Below, one piece after another: positions 12,627-24,579 of a DNA stretch of 64,000 nucleotides (the stretch's first letter is position 1; each line of letters starts with the position of its first letter). The stretch lies in contig KV419422.1 of NCBI GenBank assembly GCA_001630475.1, positions 248,001 through 312,000 on the forward strand, written 5' to 3'. Under the pieces are notes generated by a model. It had not been told where the DNA came from and searched no databases. It saw nothing but the letters and a program-made list of their open reading frames with translations. The DNA comes from Sistotremastrum niveocremeum HHB9708. Taxonomy: Eukaryota; Basidiomycota; Agaricomycetes; Sistotremastrales; Sistotremastraceae. Position numbers and translations under genes: made by a program.

Positions 12627-14468
12627 TTACATGATCGTGCAGTCGTTGCTCATGCCCAACTCTTCCATCTGCTCCTTCTCCACCTCCTTGCCGTCCACAT
12701 TCTTCTTTTCTTTGACTTCCCGAGGGAACCAATCAACCATGTACCGAAGAAGCATATCGTCCACGTTGGCTGAAAGAAAGCGGAAATGAGAGGTCGGCAA
12801 ATTCGAGGAAAACAAACAAGCGTACTTCGGTCGGCTTGTAACACGGTCTCGGCACGACATACTGGACAGTTCGCTTTCCCTCTCTTCTGAAGCTTTACCA
12901 GACATCTGAAACACGACAATAAGCATATGCGATATTCTTGGTCCGAAGAGAAGTCATACCTGACACAGAACAAGTGTCCGCATGCCAGCCGAACGGGCTT
13001 GAAAGCAACGCTTGCACATATGAGACATTCGTAGTCGTCAAGGTGTGGAATAATAGGCAAGAGGATCTCTGCCATTGCTTGGACGAGCGTATGAGGCAAG
13101 GACGTGAAGTGAACATTTAGAACAGGTGCCACAGCGACAAGAGCTGCACTCGAGGGAGAGGGCAAGCCTGTCCGCTTGGTGTGTTTCTTGAGGATCTTCC
13201 GAGCTGCTTCGTTGTTCGCGATTTGAAACTAACACCAAGGTGAGTAATTGGGGCCCTGAGTGAAGAGACAAAACTCACCTTTCTCAGATTCAATATCAGA
13301 ACGTTCAACTCCAGGAAGCGCTCGAATGCAGTTCTGTTATCCTTCGATAATTTCATCCCTCTCGCACCAATCTGTTGAGCAAATTTTCCAAGGCGTTTCT
13401 CAGACTCTTCCGTGCTCCTGTCTCCCCTGTCCCTTTCTGCACTGGATTCAAATATCTCCAGTTCCATATACATTGTGAAAATCTCGCGCCAGGTATACAA
13501 GTCTCCGTCGGCTTTGCGAAATATATTCTTAGGGGATGGTATTGGATGATGGTGGCTGGACGGCGGTTTCGCGTGTTGTGAGATGGTGACTGATAAATCT
13601 TTCAGTGAGTCCATGAATTGGGACTCCGTGGTACGGAGGGCGTTGGAGGATGCAACCAACGCGTTGGTAAGGAGAGCAAAGAAGTTGGCATCGGCTTTGA
13701 GTGAGATGACGATTTCTCGTGAGTCACTTCTATTTGATGAAATATTTTCAGTCAGGGTTATTGGAAACGAAGGCTAAAAGCTTACTCAGGAACACTAGAA
13801 AGCTGCTCTGGCTCGCTTAGATCGAGTCCAGCTTCTCCCTGCTCCTCAAACACAGGCTCAATGCCACTCGGTTCCTCGACCGCGTGTTGTTGCAGAGCCC
13901 ATAACAAGCTGGTACTGCTATTCCTCCTTTTTGTGAGCGCGCCTTGGGGGACTTCCTCGTTCAGACCAATGTCGTCCGAGGGGTTGTCGCTGGATTGTGA
14001 TTCCGAGACGAAGGCCTCAGAGGAGCCACTGGTGTACACCTCCTCAAACCGAGACGGAGAAATCCAAATCCTCAGCCTGGGCGACAGCGTGTTGGATTCA
14101 TCCGAGGAAAATTCGTATACTGCTTTGGATACCACCTGAGAAAGCTCCGATGATAGCTGAGTGCTGGTATTTGAGGGTGATGTTGGGTCAGAAGTAGAAC
14201 CTGAAGCTGCGGGTTCTTGGAGAGACCGTGCGTGTGTCTCAACTTCGGTATGAAGGAGGGAGTTCAAGACATCAGGGTTGAGACCCAAAGACCCTAACTC
14301 GTCGACCAATTTCTTGATTGTCTTCTTGAGCTAGAAGCAAGGCCAGTTATTGTGGGGTCCAATGATGCAATCGAAGATGAAACTGACCTGACGATATTCG
14401 ATTGCGCTGTCTTGGAACTCCGGGGGCAACGACGCCAGAAGAGCAGAATAGGACTTGCCGTAATGCAT
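12627..14468 (-). CDS. SPX-RING E3 ubiquitin ligase (Pqr1/NLA-like)
   Basis: Probable phosphate-sensing ubiquitin ligase. The start at 14468 opens an SPX domain: MHYGKSYSALLASLPPEFQD, then after an intron the basic helix QLKKTIKKLVDELG. A 150-residue Ser/Glu-rich insert follows, and then the second SPX half (QQIGARGMKLSKDNRTAFER, FLELNVLILNLRK). A C3HC4 RING lies near the C-terminus: YECLICASVAFKPVRLACGH, LFC...CLVKL, then CPVCRAE. The protein ends DWFPREVKEKK...SNDCTIM. SPX domains bind inositol pyrophosphates. SPX-RING proteins in plants (NLA) and fission yeast (Pqr1) destroy phosphate transporters, so a role in limiting phosphate uptake is inferred, not shown. It is divergent from a P450 across about 510 bp. 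Confidence 0.9.
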
Positions 14469-14750
14469 GAGTGTGTAATGAATAGTAGTAAAATAAGATA
14501 GGCATGTAATGAGTCAAGGCGGACAAGGCGAAGGAAGTATTTGTCACTGTTTCCGAGGTGAACGCATTGATGATCTCCAGATTGGGTTGTCCGGCTTTCA
14601 GGGGCGATGCCACTTCGACTTGCCGGCATCGCTTCTCAGATCCGCACTCGCTCTTCGAAACTCCAGGCGCCCACTTTTATAGCGGATTTCCGCTACCAGC
14701 AAATGCCGGGTCTGCACTTTCTGCGCAATCACTATCTGATCCACGATTGA

Positions 14751-14755
14751 CCAAT
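14751..14755 (+). promoter_or_regulatory. CCAAT box in the SPX-RING / P450 divergent region
   Basis: CCAATCA lies 230 bp upstream of the P450 start and 283 bp from the SPX-RING start, a usual distance for a fungal HAP-complex site. A five-base core occurs often by chance, so this is a suggestion. The rest of the 512-bp spacer (14469-14980) holds nothing else I would name. Confidence 0.25.
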
Positions 14756-14980
14756 CAGCACTCTTGTTCTCCCTGACTTGAGTCAATGGAGCTCATTGAA
14801 ATCCGCACTGGACTCGGTGTTACCTGCGTGCATTTACTCCAGAGTCATGTTCCGTATATTCTTTGATGATGTGATGCCATAGTGAATGGTTGGGACTGAC
14901 TCAAGGGCTGCAGCCAGAGAATGTCTATTTATTCACTCGTCTTCTTACTTTTCGAACTGGCAACAACTCAACCTGCTACG

Positions 14981-16954
14981 ATGTTTTCTTCGCTCATGTT
15001 CCCCGTCCTATTCGCCTTGCTTTTCACGACGCATATAATTTGGAGGAGATTTTCCTCCATAAGAACTCTTAGATCTCTTCCAGGTCCTGCTTTGACTCAC
15101 TGGATATGGGGTAATGAGATGGAACTGCACTCCAGTCTTCCAGGCGAAACTTACGCCTATTGGTCGAAAATCTATGGTCAAGTCTTCAAATTCTGGGGAG
15201 TTTTCGGGGTGAGCTTCGGCAAGCATTATTTGTGGATTTCAGAGCTAATTGGAATTAGACCCAAGTTATCTGTGTAACCGATCGAGTAGCTGTCGCTCAG
15301 ATCCTGGCGTCCGAGAGATTCCGCTTTCCTAAGCCAGCCGGTGCTAGGGCATGGTTCAAGAGCATCTCAGGAAAGGGCATTCTCTACGTCGAGGACAAAG
15401 AAGAACATGCCCGACAACGCAAAATGATCGCGCCAGCTATGAAGTCAGTCTTTCTTGATCGTATAAGAGATTGCAGAACAATATCTGATGTTGGAAGTAG
15501 TTTTCAAGCTACGAAGGCCATCACACCAAAACTTTTCGACTGTGCCAAAGAGGTATATCATCACTTGCGTGGTCGAATCTGCTCTTACGCCTGCAATATC
15601 AGCTCGCCGATTCATGGGAGCTCTGCACTAAGACGGACGCAGACTCTGTGGCCGAGATTGACGCTGCTTGGTGGGCAACTCGCTATTCGTAAGTCGTTGC
15701 TTGCGTTTTCATCCACCAGGCTCACTTGCCGTTTTTTCAGGCTGGACACGATTGGCAAAGCAGGCTTCTCTTGGAACTTGTCCAGTATGACAAAGGGGCA
15801 CCATCTGGCTGCTACTCTCGACAGCCTTACCAACACAGAGGGAGGATTTGCGGCTTTTGCTATGCGGGCACTTGTCTGGGCTTTTCCTTCGGTTTTGCAG
15901 ATCCCTTCTGCCAAGGGAAAAATGATTCAAGAAGCTAGACTTCAGCTTCGAAATGTTTCTCAGAAACTTTGGAATGATTCTAAGAACATGGATAAGGATG
16001 GGGATAAATCCTTGTTAACCCTCATGCGTAAGTCGTTCGAGGAAACCGTTGAATCGTGACTGATTTTGGGCATTAGAGGAGGCTGATGATCTGGACGATG
16101 AACAAGCCGTGACTCACGTAAGTCTCTGTCATGCGCTACCTGGTCTCAACTGAACTTTTACAGATGGCGACTTTGATTTCCGCTGCCTTTGAGACAGTGT
16201 CTGCTTCTATTTCTGTCAGTTGCTCCATTCCAAGGAACTTCGCTCGCTAACTAAGACGCAATTAGTGGGTTCTATACGAAATCGCTCAACACCCGGAAAT
16301 ACAAGAAAAGTTGCGCGAGGAAGTGTCGACTGATGAAGATCCCGACTTTGACACCCTACACTCCAAATTCCCTCTACTTGACGCCGTGTACAAGGAGACA
16401 TTGAGACTTCACTCTCCAGTCCTAGAACTCCACCATGTCTCCTCGAAAACTCAAACATTGCGACTCGGTGCTCCACTTCAAGGAAGTACCAAAAACGAAA
16501 TCTTGGTCCCTAAGGGGACTGTCCTGGTCGTTCCGGTCTCTGTAATACAGACCGATCCTGAGGTCTGGGGACCGGATGCTGAACATTGGAAGCCGGAACG
16601 ATGGCTCGGTAAACGAGATCAAGACCTTCACGGGAAAGCGGACTTCTTGGCTTTCAGCATGGGGTGAGTCTCCTCTGGACTGTACATTCTATCCGATGGT
16701 TGACGATACGATGTAGACCTCGCGTTTGTCCCGGTCGATTGTTTGCGGAAGCCGAGATCAAGGCAAGTTGTCTCATAAATGTATCTTGGCGACACTTTAT
16801 TGAATGCTCGCAACAGGTACTGATTATCGTACTGCTAAGGATGTTCTCGTTCGAATGCGTCCAACCGATCGAGCCATTCCAAAGCTTTGTGGTGAGGACA
16901 AAAGTGGTGGGCGACAAGACCAGTTCTCTTCCCTTGAAGATAAAAAGATTGTAG
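14981..16954 (+). CDS. Cytochrome P450 monooxygenase (first)
   Basis: Membrane-bound haem monooxygenase, substrate unknown. The N-terminal anchor is MFSSLMFPVLFALLFTTHII, followed by the Pro hinge LRSLPGPA. An in-frame ATG at 14921 would add 20 residues (MSIYSLVFLLFE...). The spliced body reads IGKAGFSWN, then the I-helix AAFETVSASISWVLYEIAQH, ExxR (KETLRLHSP), PERW (WKPERWLG) and the haem loop FSMGPRVCPGR with its Cys ligand. The intron before PRVCPG is clear. Short exons around 15430-15720 were joined only by homology (DCAKE to LADSWELC). No breaks in the frame were found. The C-terminus after 16800 is the least certain part. Confidence 0.9.
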
Positions 16955-17301
16955 AAAAAGTTTATGAACGTTGCCTACTTTTCTGAATATTATTATCAAC
17001 CTGTGAACCTATGAATGAACCAAACCTTGATGCACCCGTGAATTCACAGACAGGCGCTGAGTCAAAGCCAACCCAAAGGAAGCAAAAGTTATCCCGAGAT
17101 CTGGATCGGCAGTGCCTAATGACGCGATCACGTGCTTTACTTTCCGTTGTTGGCTTTCGGCTAGCATCGCGTCTGGCCCTCGGCTGTCCTTTGTACAAGC
17201 CTTTGTACTCCGTATCTAAGGGAATCAAGATAAAGGAGTGCATGCACTAGCTTTGGTCTTGTCTGCGCCTCTTTGTCTGAATCGCCTCTCAATTCTTGAC
17301 C
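16955..17301. other. Intergenic between P450 and GCNA-like gene
   Basis: This 347-bp tandem spacer holds the P450 3' flank and the promoter of the metalloprotease gene. Minus- and plus-strand ORFs here are mirror images of each other with no family content. Confidence 0.4.
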
Positions 17302-19370
17302 ATGCTCATTCGTGATGGGCCCGTGCCAGTTCAGAAAGCTGGCTCACCGGCTTCAAAGAACAAGACAAATGCTACAGTCCTCGGTGGCATTGCGAAGAAG
17401 ATGGACATGATTGAGATCGTCTCAGACAGTGAGGAAGAAAGGATCAATGGGTATGTTTGTCTTAATCAACCCATGCCAGTGCTCACTGGAAACAGGTCTA
17501 CGACTGATGTTGACCCTGAGGAATGGGTCAGGCAAGGTCCACATCGTGTAGGACGCGAATCAATCTGTAGCGTTGTCGAGCTGTCAGACGACGAGGATGA
17601 AAAGTGCGTCTCGGGTTTCCTTTGTCCACTCTGAAGTCTTATCTTTATTCCACAGACCTGCTCCTCGTTCTCAATTGCCGCCTGCGAAGACAAAGCCTCT
17701 GTCAGTATCTACATTAGTCCAGCCATGATGTTGAATTGACACCGCTTTCATAGTACTACTAAGATATCTTTTGTGCCCGAAACGCCGGACCTTTCAAGCG
17801 ACGAGTAAGGCTCACGCAGTCTGTCAGCTTTCAGTACTAAGATCTTTACAGAGGTTCTTTTAACAACGAATTGAGTGGTCCACTCATCGATCTTCCGGCT
17901 AAGAATCTGGCCCCGCCGTCCCCGCCGTGAGTAATCGGTTACACTTCGCCTGACATTCAGAGACTAATGCTCATCCAATGTCAGTATACAAATCAATGAA
18001 TCTAAGCCACGCGTCCCCAAGGATATTGTGACCCCTCCGGAGACTCCAAAGCGCCCCGAGAAAGCGGCTACGGATTCCATCACGTCACCTGTTATCTCGA
18101 GCACCCCGGAGACTGACGAGACTAAGGAAACAGGAACTTCTACCCCAAAGAAGACTCCTAGAACGAAGAAATTGAAACCGGAGGAGGCACGTGTACAAGA
18201 ATACGCAAGGACTCTGATGACGGAACTCTGTGACTCCGTATTCGGCCAAATACCTGCAGAAACGCCTCTGAAGTGGAATGCACGCTTGTTGAAGACTGCT
18301 GGTCGGGCCAAGTTCTGCAGGTTCGTTACGATGTTTCTCTTTACGATGAAGCAAGTGAGCGAAAGATTATGCAGGCATCGTGACGATACCTATGACATGT
18401 CAATTGAGCTCTCTACGAAGGTAGTCGACAGGGAAGGTGAGCAGGCGACGACCGGGACCTCAGTGTGGAGCCTAATCCATGCCATTCTAGAGCGAGTGCG
18501 CAACACTTTATCGCATGGTCAGTCCGTGTGTTGGATCGCTTGTGGAGGCTGTATTGATGTGTCTGGTGCTCTAGAATTGTGCCACCTTGCTGTTTTCTTG
18601 ATTGACGGCGACTTAAATCCAAGTCACGGTGTCTCTTGGAAGAAGTGGTATGTAAATAATGTGATACAACGCGATCTGACGCTGTCGTTATTAACTTCTT
18701 CTTCACCACTAGGGCTAACAAAGTGATGCGTTTCCGACCGGATATTGTCATCAACGTGAGCTGCCTTTTATCAAAGAAAGATATAGTATTCTCATAAATC
18801 AAGGCCACACATACTTACGAGATCAATTATCGATTTTATTGGGGTGAGTGCTTCTGCTAGAGTATTGGCAGCTTGTTGATGTTCTACTATAAAGAGTGTG
18901 TTGTATGTCAACACAAGTAAGCGGATTCTGTACTATAGCGGCCACCCACGCCTAATTATTTATCAGATACGGAAGGCACACAAAGTCTATTAAAACTGAT
19001 CTACAAAGTAATGTCGGGCTAGTCAGTTTGCTAGTCTTCTGACGCATATCTATGCAGGATGTCAATGCAAGGGTCAACTTAGACCTCTATTCGATGACAA
19101 CGCCACACCCAAGAAGGCGCAAGGCAAAAACGCGGCTGCGCTTCCAACTAGTCAGCTTCTTCCTCTAACCTGGATATTCGGCTCTGACACCTCCGTACTC
19201 CAGGTTCTCCAATCACTCGACTTGAGAGCACCGGACATAGCGTTCCGGACAGCCCTTCTGCCAAGCGTTCTAAGCAAAAGAAACCATCTGGCGGACTCAG
19301 TGATTCTGATATCTTGGATCTGGCAGAAAGCTTGGGCTATAACCTGACCTTGACTGAGGTTGAGGAGTAA
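17302..19370 (+). CDS. GCNA: GCNA-type acidic SprT-like metalloprotease
   Basis: Likely nuclear zinc protease for DNA-protein crosslink repair. The N-terminal 250 residues are disordered and acidic. They hold hydrophobic patches followed by acidic runs (MIEIVSDSEEE, VVELSDDEDE, FVPETPDLSSDE) that resemble SUMO-interacting motifs. The SprT domain follows: NARLLKTAGRAKFCR, DMSIELSTKVVD, RVRNTLSHELCHLAVFLI, then SHGVSWKKWANKVMRF. The zinc-binding HELCH is completed only by splicing; a phase-1 intron cuts the catalytic Glu codon (G at 18517, AA at 18575). A zinc-ribbon-like C-x2-C/C-x-C part follows (WECVVC...RCQCKG). The C-terminal tail is Ser/Lys-rich and ends LGYNLTLTEVEE with TAA at 19368. 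About ten introns are inferred. The acidic head with an SprT tail and zinc ribbon matches GCNA rather than Spartan. Confidence 0.87.
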
Positions 19371-19672
19371 AACCTTACTGTATTACGCTTTGATGGTATT
19401 TTTAGCCGGGCCGGGATTATTTCTTGTTATAAATGTGTCTTACTGTAAATCCGGAGCATGTTGTACTCTCCACAATAGTCTACGTTCTCCAATTTATTAA
19501 CAATATGTGGGTATTACTTACTACAACGTAGGGTGTACTGGTTCCACTACTAAAGAAGGTGAAGGTTATAATCTCACAAGGACTTACGTATAAATCAGAT
19601 ATCGGTACAGGCAGTTCGCAGATGAATACAAGAAGATAACAGATACAAGGGCCCAAGAATCAATGTACGGGA
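19371..19672. other. Convergent spacer between GCNA-like gene and second P450
   Basis: This 302-bp AT-rich stretch lies between two stop codons and should hold the two 3' untranslated regions. No gene is seen. Confidence 0.45.
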
Positions 19673-22048
19673 TTACAGTGTTAGGGAAGTTACTTTGAGA
19701 GGTAGAGAAGCGTTCGAGTCGAATTGACCGTCTTTCACGACGGCGGGACGACTAACGACACTATAGCACATGCTCAGAATTTGACGAACGTGACAAGGAT
19801 AGAGAGACTCACGCATTGAATCTTTTGATCGTTTCAGCGGGTGCAAAATCAAACTGGGTGATAAGTACGGCAACGACGACTTTGATTCTATAGATGAGAG
19901 TTAGGAATGTCACAGATGGAATGGTTAGGCATGACGCACTCTAACAAAGCAAAGCGGAAGCCTGGGCAAGACTAAAGAAATCGTTAACAATCTTGAGAGA
20001 AACCGATCGGACGGTGAACGTACGTGAGGGCCAAAGGAAAAAGTCATAAGACCAGCCAAGCCGAGGTGAGACCGCGCTGCCGGAGGTAGATCAGTCCATC
20101 GCTCAGGCCTGATGAAACTTTCGTCAGTATCCTCTTCATATTCACTGATATATGCGCGCACTTGAATTCATCCGCATCCGAACCCCAGATATCCTTGCAG
20201 AGATTGAAGGCTTCCATAGGGATGTGAATATAAGACCCCTTCTTGATAGGGATATGCGTCGCCAAAGTGCCATCTCTCATGGTTACGGGCCTTGAAACAG
20301 GAATAAGGTCATCTTTCGTAGCCATGCCTGAAAAGCCTTGTCAGACGGAAAGAAAGACAAGATTTCCAGACATACGTATTGTACTGTGAACGGGAGGCGC
20401 AAGACGAAGTGATTCCTTCACGACGTATTCCAGGAGAGGGCAGGAATCCAAGAAAGAAGTCTGATCGTCGGCGTCCATACTCCGGAAGCTAGCCAGCTCT
20501 TCTCGCAGACTGGACTGCACCGTAGGATGAAGCGACAGCAAATGCAAACACCAGACGATGGCAATTGAAACCGAATCAGATCCGCCAAAGAGGAATGTGC
20601 TGAGTTGATCAAGAAGTTCCGCATCGGATAGGCGTTGTGCGTTGTTCGATTCTTCCATGTTGGCTTTCACTGTCTCAAAGTCAGCTAACTATCACAAAAT
20701 GTAGTAAGTGGACCAACATAGAACACTGAGAATTGATTTGTCTTGCGAGGTACCCTTCTCCGAAGCCATGATTTGCTTGCGATCCTCAATTACTTGTGCG
20801 CCCCAGGTATGAATTGTTTTATTGCTTCGAGAGATGATCCGGTTTCGTTCATCAGCCTGTGATAAAAATGAGGATACCCTATAAGCACGTTGATGGCCTC
20901 CATACCCAGATTTTAGGCAACCAGGGGAATTGCAAATCCAAGAGCAATTTGGGCCCGGGACCAGCATCCATGGTCCCGAACATTCTGCGGTACGCGAGGT
21001 ATACCTCTTCGGACTGGGTTTTCGTGATCAGAGAGAACATGCAGAGAGGAGCAAGCGACGCCCATACCTCAGAGTCCAACGCGTGGAACTCCCATCCGAA
21101 TCCAGCAGCGCCTATGATGTCGAAAGCCAGTCTACCAAGTAAGTGATACATATCAAATGATTGCCCTTCTTTTCCCGTGGTGGTTTCAGCAGTAATTTTA
21201 CGACAGAGCTGAGAAACCACGGATTAGTATGAATTGGCATTGAAGTGTATCAATCCACTTTTTCCGCCTTATCAAAGAAGATTGGAGCGACACCTCGCAC
21301 GCTCTGGGCAGTGAAAGCAGGATTTATCACTTTACGCTATGATCGATAGTGTCATTTAGATAGCCCTGGACAACCGAATGTCGGGAACATACTTGTCGCT
21401 TGTGTGCATCACCTGTCGTAGGTTAGCCTTTAGAATATCCTGACAACAAGAAACACAGACCTTCCGCCGCAAAGATACCCTTCCCCAATAAAATGGAAAG
21501 GAGTCTTCGTGTTTGAACTGGTTTCTGGTATGCGGGAGAGTTGAGGATATATGCCAAGGCGCGAGGATCCAGAGTCAAGAGCCTCAGGTCAAACTGAGGG
21601 TTGTCAGTCAAGGCTCAACGCATCAAGAAAAAGTAGCATACAGAACCAAATCCATTGAACCTCCACGAAAAACCATATTTTTCGATGAATTTTCCATGAG
21701 ACTTGGAGGTGATGTTAGGGCTAAAAACGCGTCCTCGAATTAGCATAACAATGATAGAATCCTCAATAATAACATTACTTCATCATCTGTAGGGCCACAT
21801 CGCGATATCAGAGAACGGAAAGTCACTATATTCATCGTTTCACTTACATCGTTGAGGTGAGTCTCCAGTTTGCCCCCAAGCGGGCCCGGCATATTGTTCA
21901 GAGTGTCAAACCGAGGGGCGATGTACAGCATGTGAACCAGCCACACACAGAGATACAACACCGGGACCAGCAGAAGGAGACAAAGAACTTTCAAAAGAGT
22001 GAATGAGATCGCGAGAAGAGATAGGGAGAACATGCTGGGAGTAAGCAA
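19673..22048 (-). CDS. Cytochrome P450 monooxygenase (second)
   Basis: Haem monooxygenase, different from the first P450. A long hydrophobic N-terminus (MFSLSLLAISFTLLKVLCLL) precedes the hinge NNMPGPLGG. The I-helix reads FLFGGSDSVSIAIVWCLHLL, with Ser-Asp-Ser in place of the usual Thr region. ExxR is KESLRLAPP and the PERF-type motif is RPERWTDLP. The haem loop appears only after splicing at 20020/19967: FSFGPH joins SCPGFRFALLEC, giving F-x-x-G-x-H-x-C-x-G, a common basidiomycete variant with His for Arg. The last two exons give IKVVVAVLITQFDFAPAE and NAVVSRPAVVKDGQFDSNA, with the stop at 19673. The start is 22048 or the Met five codons later. Confidence 0.88.
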
Positions 22049-22331
22049 GAGGGTAAAGCATCCGGCGCTGGGCGAAACCTAGTTTGATTGCCCAAAGCAA
22101 GTTCGTTCGAGAAGCCTGCCTTGTAACCGGTTTCCATTTCGGGATCAAAGGATGTTTGGGCGTCTGAATAGTCGGAAGCACCCGAGTCGGATTTGTGGGT
22201 CCCTGCCTGTGTGGACGATGTGCACACGCACACAAACAAAAACTAGGTGGTAAAAATGACTATAGATACACGCAAAAATATCATAGATGAGAGGAGAGAA
22301 AGAGCGGTCCAATATTGTCCATCCAATATTA

Positions 22332-24234
22332 TTAGCGATTGTGAATGTCGGGAAGATTTTTGTTCATATTAGAACCTCCAGGAGTTCTTCGTGGACTTGA
22401 CGGCGAACTAGGTCCATCGAAAGGATTGTGAGCGTATTCAGGGGGGAGTTCAACTACTTCAGTCCCCTGGGGCGCGTATACTGATACGGGCGGGCGACCT
22501 CCGTCATGGTGCACAACGTACACATGCGAACCCGACCGATTGTCAGCAGATAGAGCTGAAGGACCCGCTGCGTCTGATGCGGCAGGAGGAGCTGCCGATG
22601 TCGAGATATTAGGTACTTGAGTGCCCGATATCGTTTCAACCCCCATAACAGACTCGTGCGCTGAAGTACGCGGGTACTGCAGTGGCTCAAGGTCATAGTT
22701 TGATAGCCCGTCGTAGCCACTGCCCCGGCTCCTGGACGTTCGAAGGGTTCCACCAGAAGACAGCATAGAATTGTAGTATTCATGCCGTATAGGCTGATAT
22801 TCGTCCTCGCCCATAGTGAAGACGCCGACTGGGTTATCCCGGCGCCGACGTTCAAGGAACCACGGAACCAAAAATGCCAGGAGCGCTCCAACCAACAATC
22901 CACCGAACCCGGTGCCGAGACTGACAAACCAAGGCGTTGTCTTCTGATGCGAGCTGCATGAGAAGGGTAAGACGGACGTGCTTGTAAAACTGATTTTGTA
23001 CGCACGGCGTCGCGAGCGAAAGACAGTCTGTGGGACCTGTTCCACTATGTAAGGGCCCATTGGTCCATGAAAGGCCAGATGAATCCACTAAAGAGATAAA
23101 GAATGGGGATCCCCAAGACTGTGCACTCCATAAATTATCAATTCAATGTGGTCGCGTGACTCCTTACCAGAGAAATAGTCCAATTAATGGCATCCATTGT
23201 ACTAGAGGTGATGTTCAAAGGAGGGTGTAGTGCGGGAGAGACCTAGGAACGGACGCTTGAGGTGATCCGCCAGTCAAAGAAGGACAGACTCAACGGTAAA
23301 AGTGAAAGGAGGGCTGCCTTCTTGAGGCTTCACGGATATATCGCCGCACTACCTCGACGTCAATCAGTTGATAACATAACCCGCGGCACAAAACCATACC
23401 TGGCCTGGCCAACCATATTGAGAGAGTGTACCGAGAGGGTAGAGTGACGTGACATTCAAGTTGGTAGCTGGAAACGTCATATTGGCACAGACCGGAGTGG
23501 ATCCATCAGTGGTATTTGCCGGATAGACGGTATATATGGCCTGACATCCGCCAGTAGCACCATTGGAATCAATCTTTAAGGCTCTAGTCAGAGGATGGAT
23601 TTCGACAAAGGACGCGCAGCGAGGTGTACCATGCATATCTGATACTGGACGGGAAATGAGATCTCCAACCCTCCGAGTCCTGTTAAAGTATATCTCACCT
23701 GCGTCCCCGGCGCAAACGGTACGGTGAAATTCTACCTGAAGTTAGCATGTGCAGGCACAGCAAGTGACTGCTCGGACACACCGTGCTTTCTCCACTTCCA
23801 GCAGGTATCACAAATGGGACAATGTAGTTCCTGCAAGATACGCTATGAGTCTTCTCCCCACCCGTCTGAATGCCACTCAACGATGTGTATATCTGGAGGT
23901 AGAACGGTGCCACGGGGTCGGGGCCTGTGGCTGTCTGACGAGCCCAAGTGATTTCAATGACATCGCATTGTGCTACCAGAACTGGTCTTAGTGATTGCTA
24001 GGTGTTGCAGAATCTTGGCTCGTACCAGTAATTGGGATGGTGAAGGGGTCACTAGGAGCGCTCCATGAGAAGTAGAAGCTCTACGTGCCAGAATGCTTCA
24101 GCGCCTCGTGTTGCTGATAGCGGAAGGCAATGAACAGATACCTGATCAATCCATTTTGAGGGAGTAAAGGCGGAGACAAGGCAAGCTAGTTGAAGCAGGG
24201 ATAACCAGGAGCCAATAGGAATGGACAATGTCAT
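22332..24234 (-). CDS. Orphan single-pass surface protein with PPxY tail
   Basis: Family not recognised. The start at 24234 gives a signal peptide (MTLSIPIGSWLSLLQLACLV). The ectodomain, about 200 residues, is pieced from several short exons: SFYFSWSAPSDPFTIPIT, CDVIEITWARQTATGPDP, LQIYTSLSGIQTG, NYIVPFVIPAGSGEST, NFTVPFAPGTQ, then CQAIYTVYPANTTDGS with several N-glycosylation sites. One transmembrane helix (WFVSLGTGFGGLLVGALLAF) is followed by a basic stop (LERRRR) and a cytoplasmic tail of about 150 residues rich in Ser/Pro. The tail has a PPEY motif (about 22434-22445), a WW-domain docking form. The layout is that of a wall sensor or receptor-like protein, but nothing proves a role. Internal exon edges are approximate. 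Confidence 0.72.
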
Positions 24235-24579
24235 GTCATGAAATGATACGCTCAATAAGAGTTTACGAAACCAAGGCCAAGGGGAGCGGCAGGGGAAGGT
24301 TGCCAGGGTTTGCACAGGTACTAAGTACGCATCATGGCCAGTGCATCCTCGCCTCACTCGGACTCAAGCTCAACGACGCGCCCGACTCATGGACTGCACT
24401 GCATTTATGAATGGTGACCAGATATGTAATATACTATGGAATCTACTAATAAATGCGAATATAAGTATACATCCTGAAAAATGCGTTACTGATGTGCAAA
24501 AAAATACAGACGAACGAAAGCGAGAAAGCAAGAGGTACGATATACATGAAAGCAGATCAGAGAGCATATAAGGACAGTA
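24235..24579. other. Intergenic between histidine kinase 3' end and orphan surface protein
   Basis: This 345-bp spacer is AT-rich and holds the promoter of the surface-protein gene and the kinase 3' flank. The ORFs in it are mirror shadows. Confidence 0.4.
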
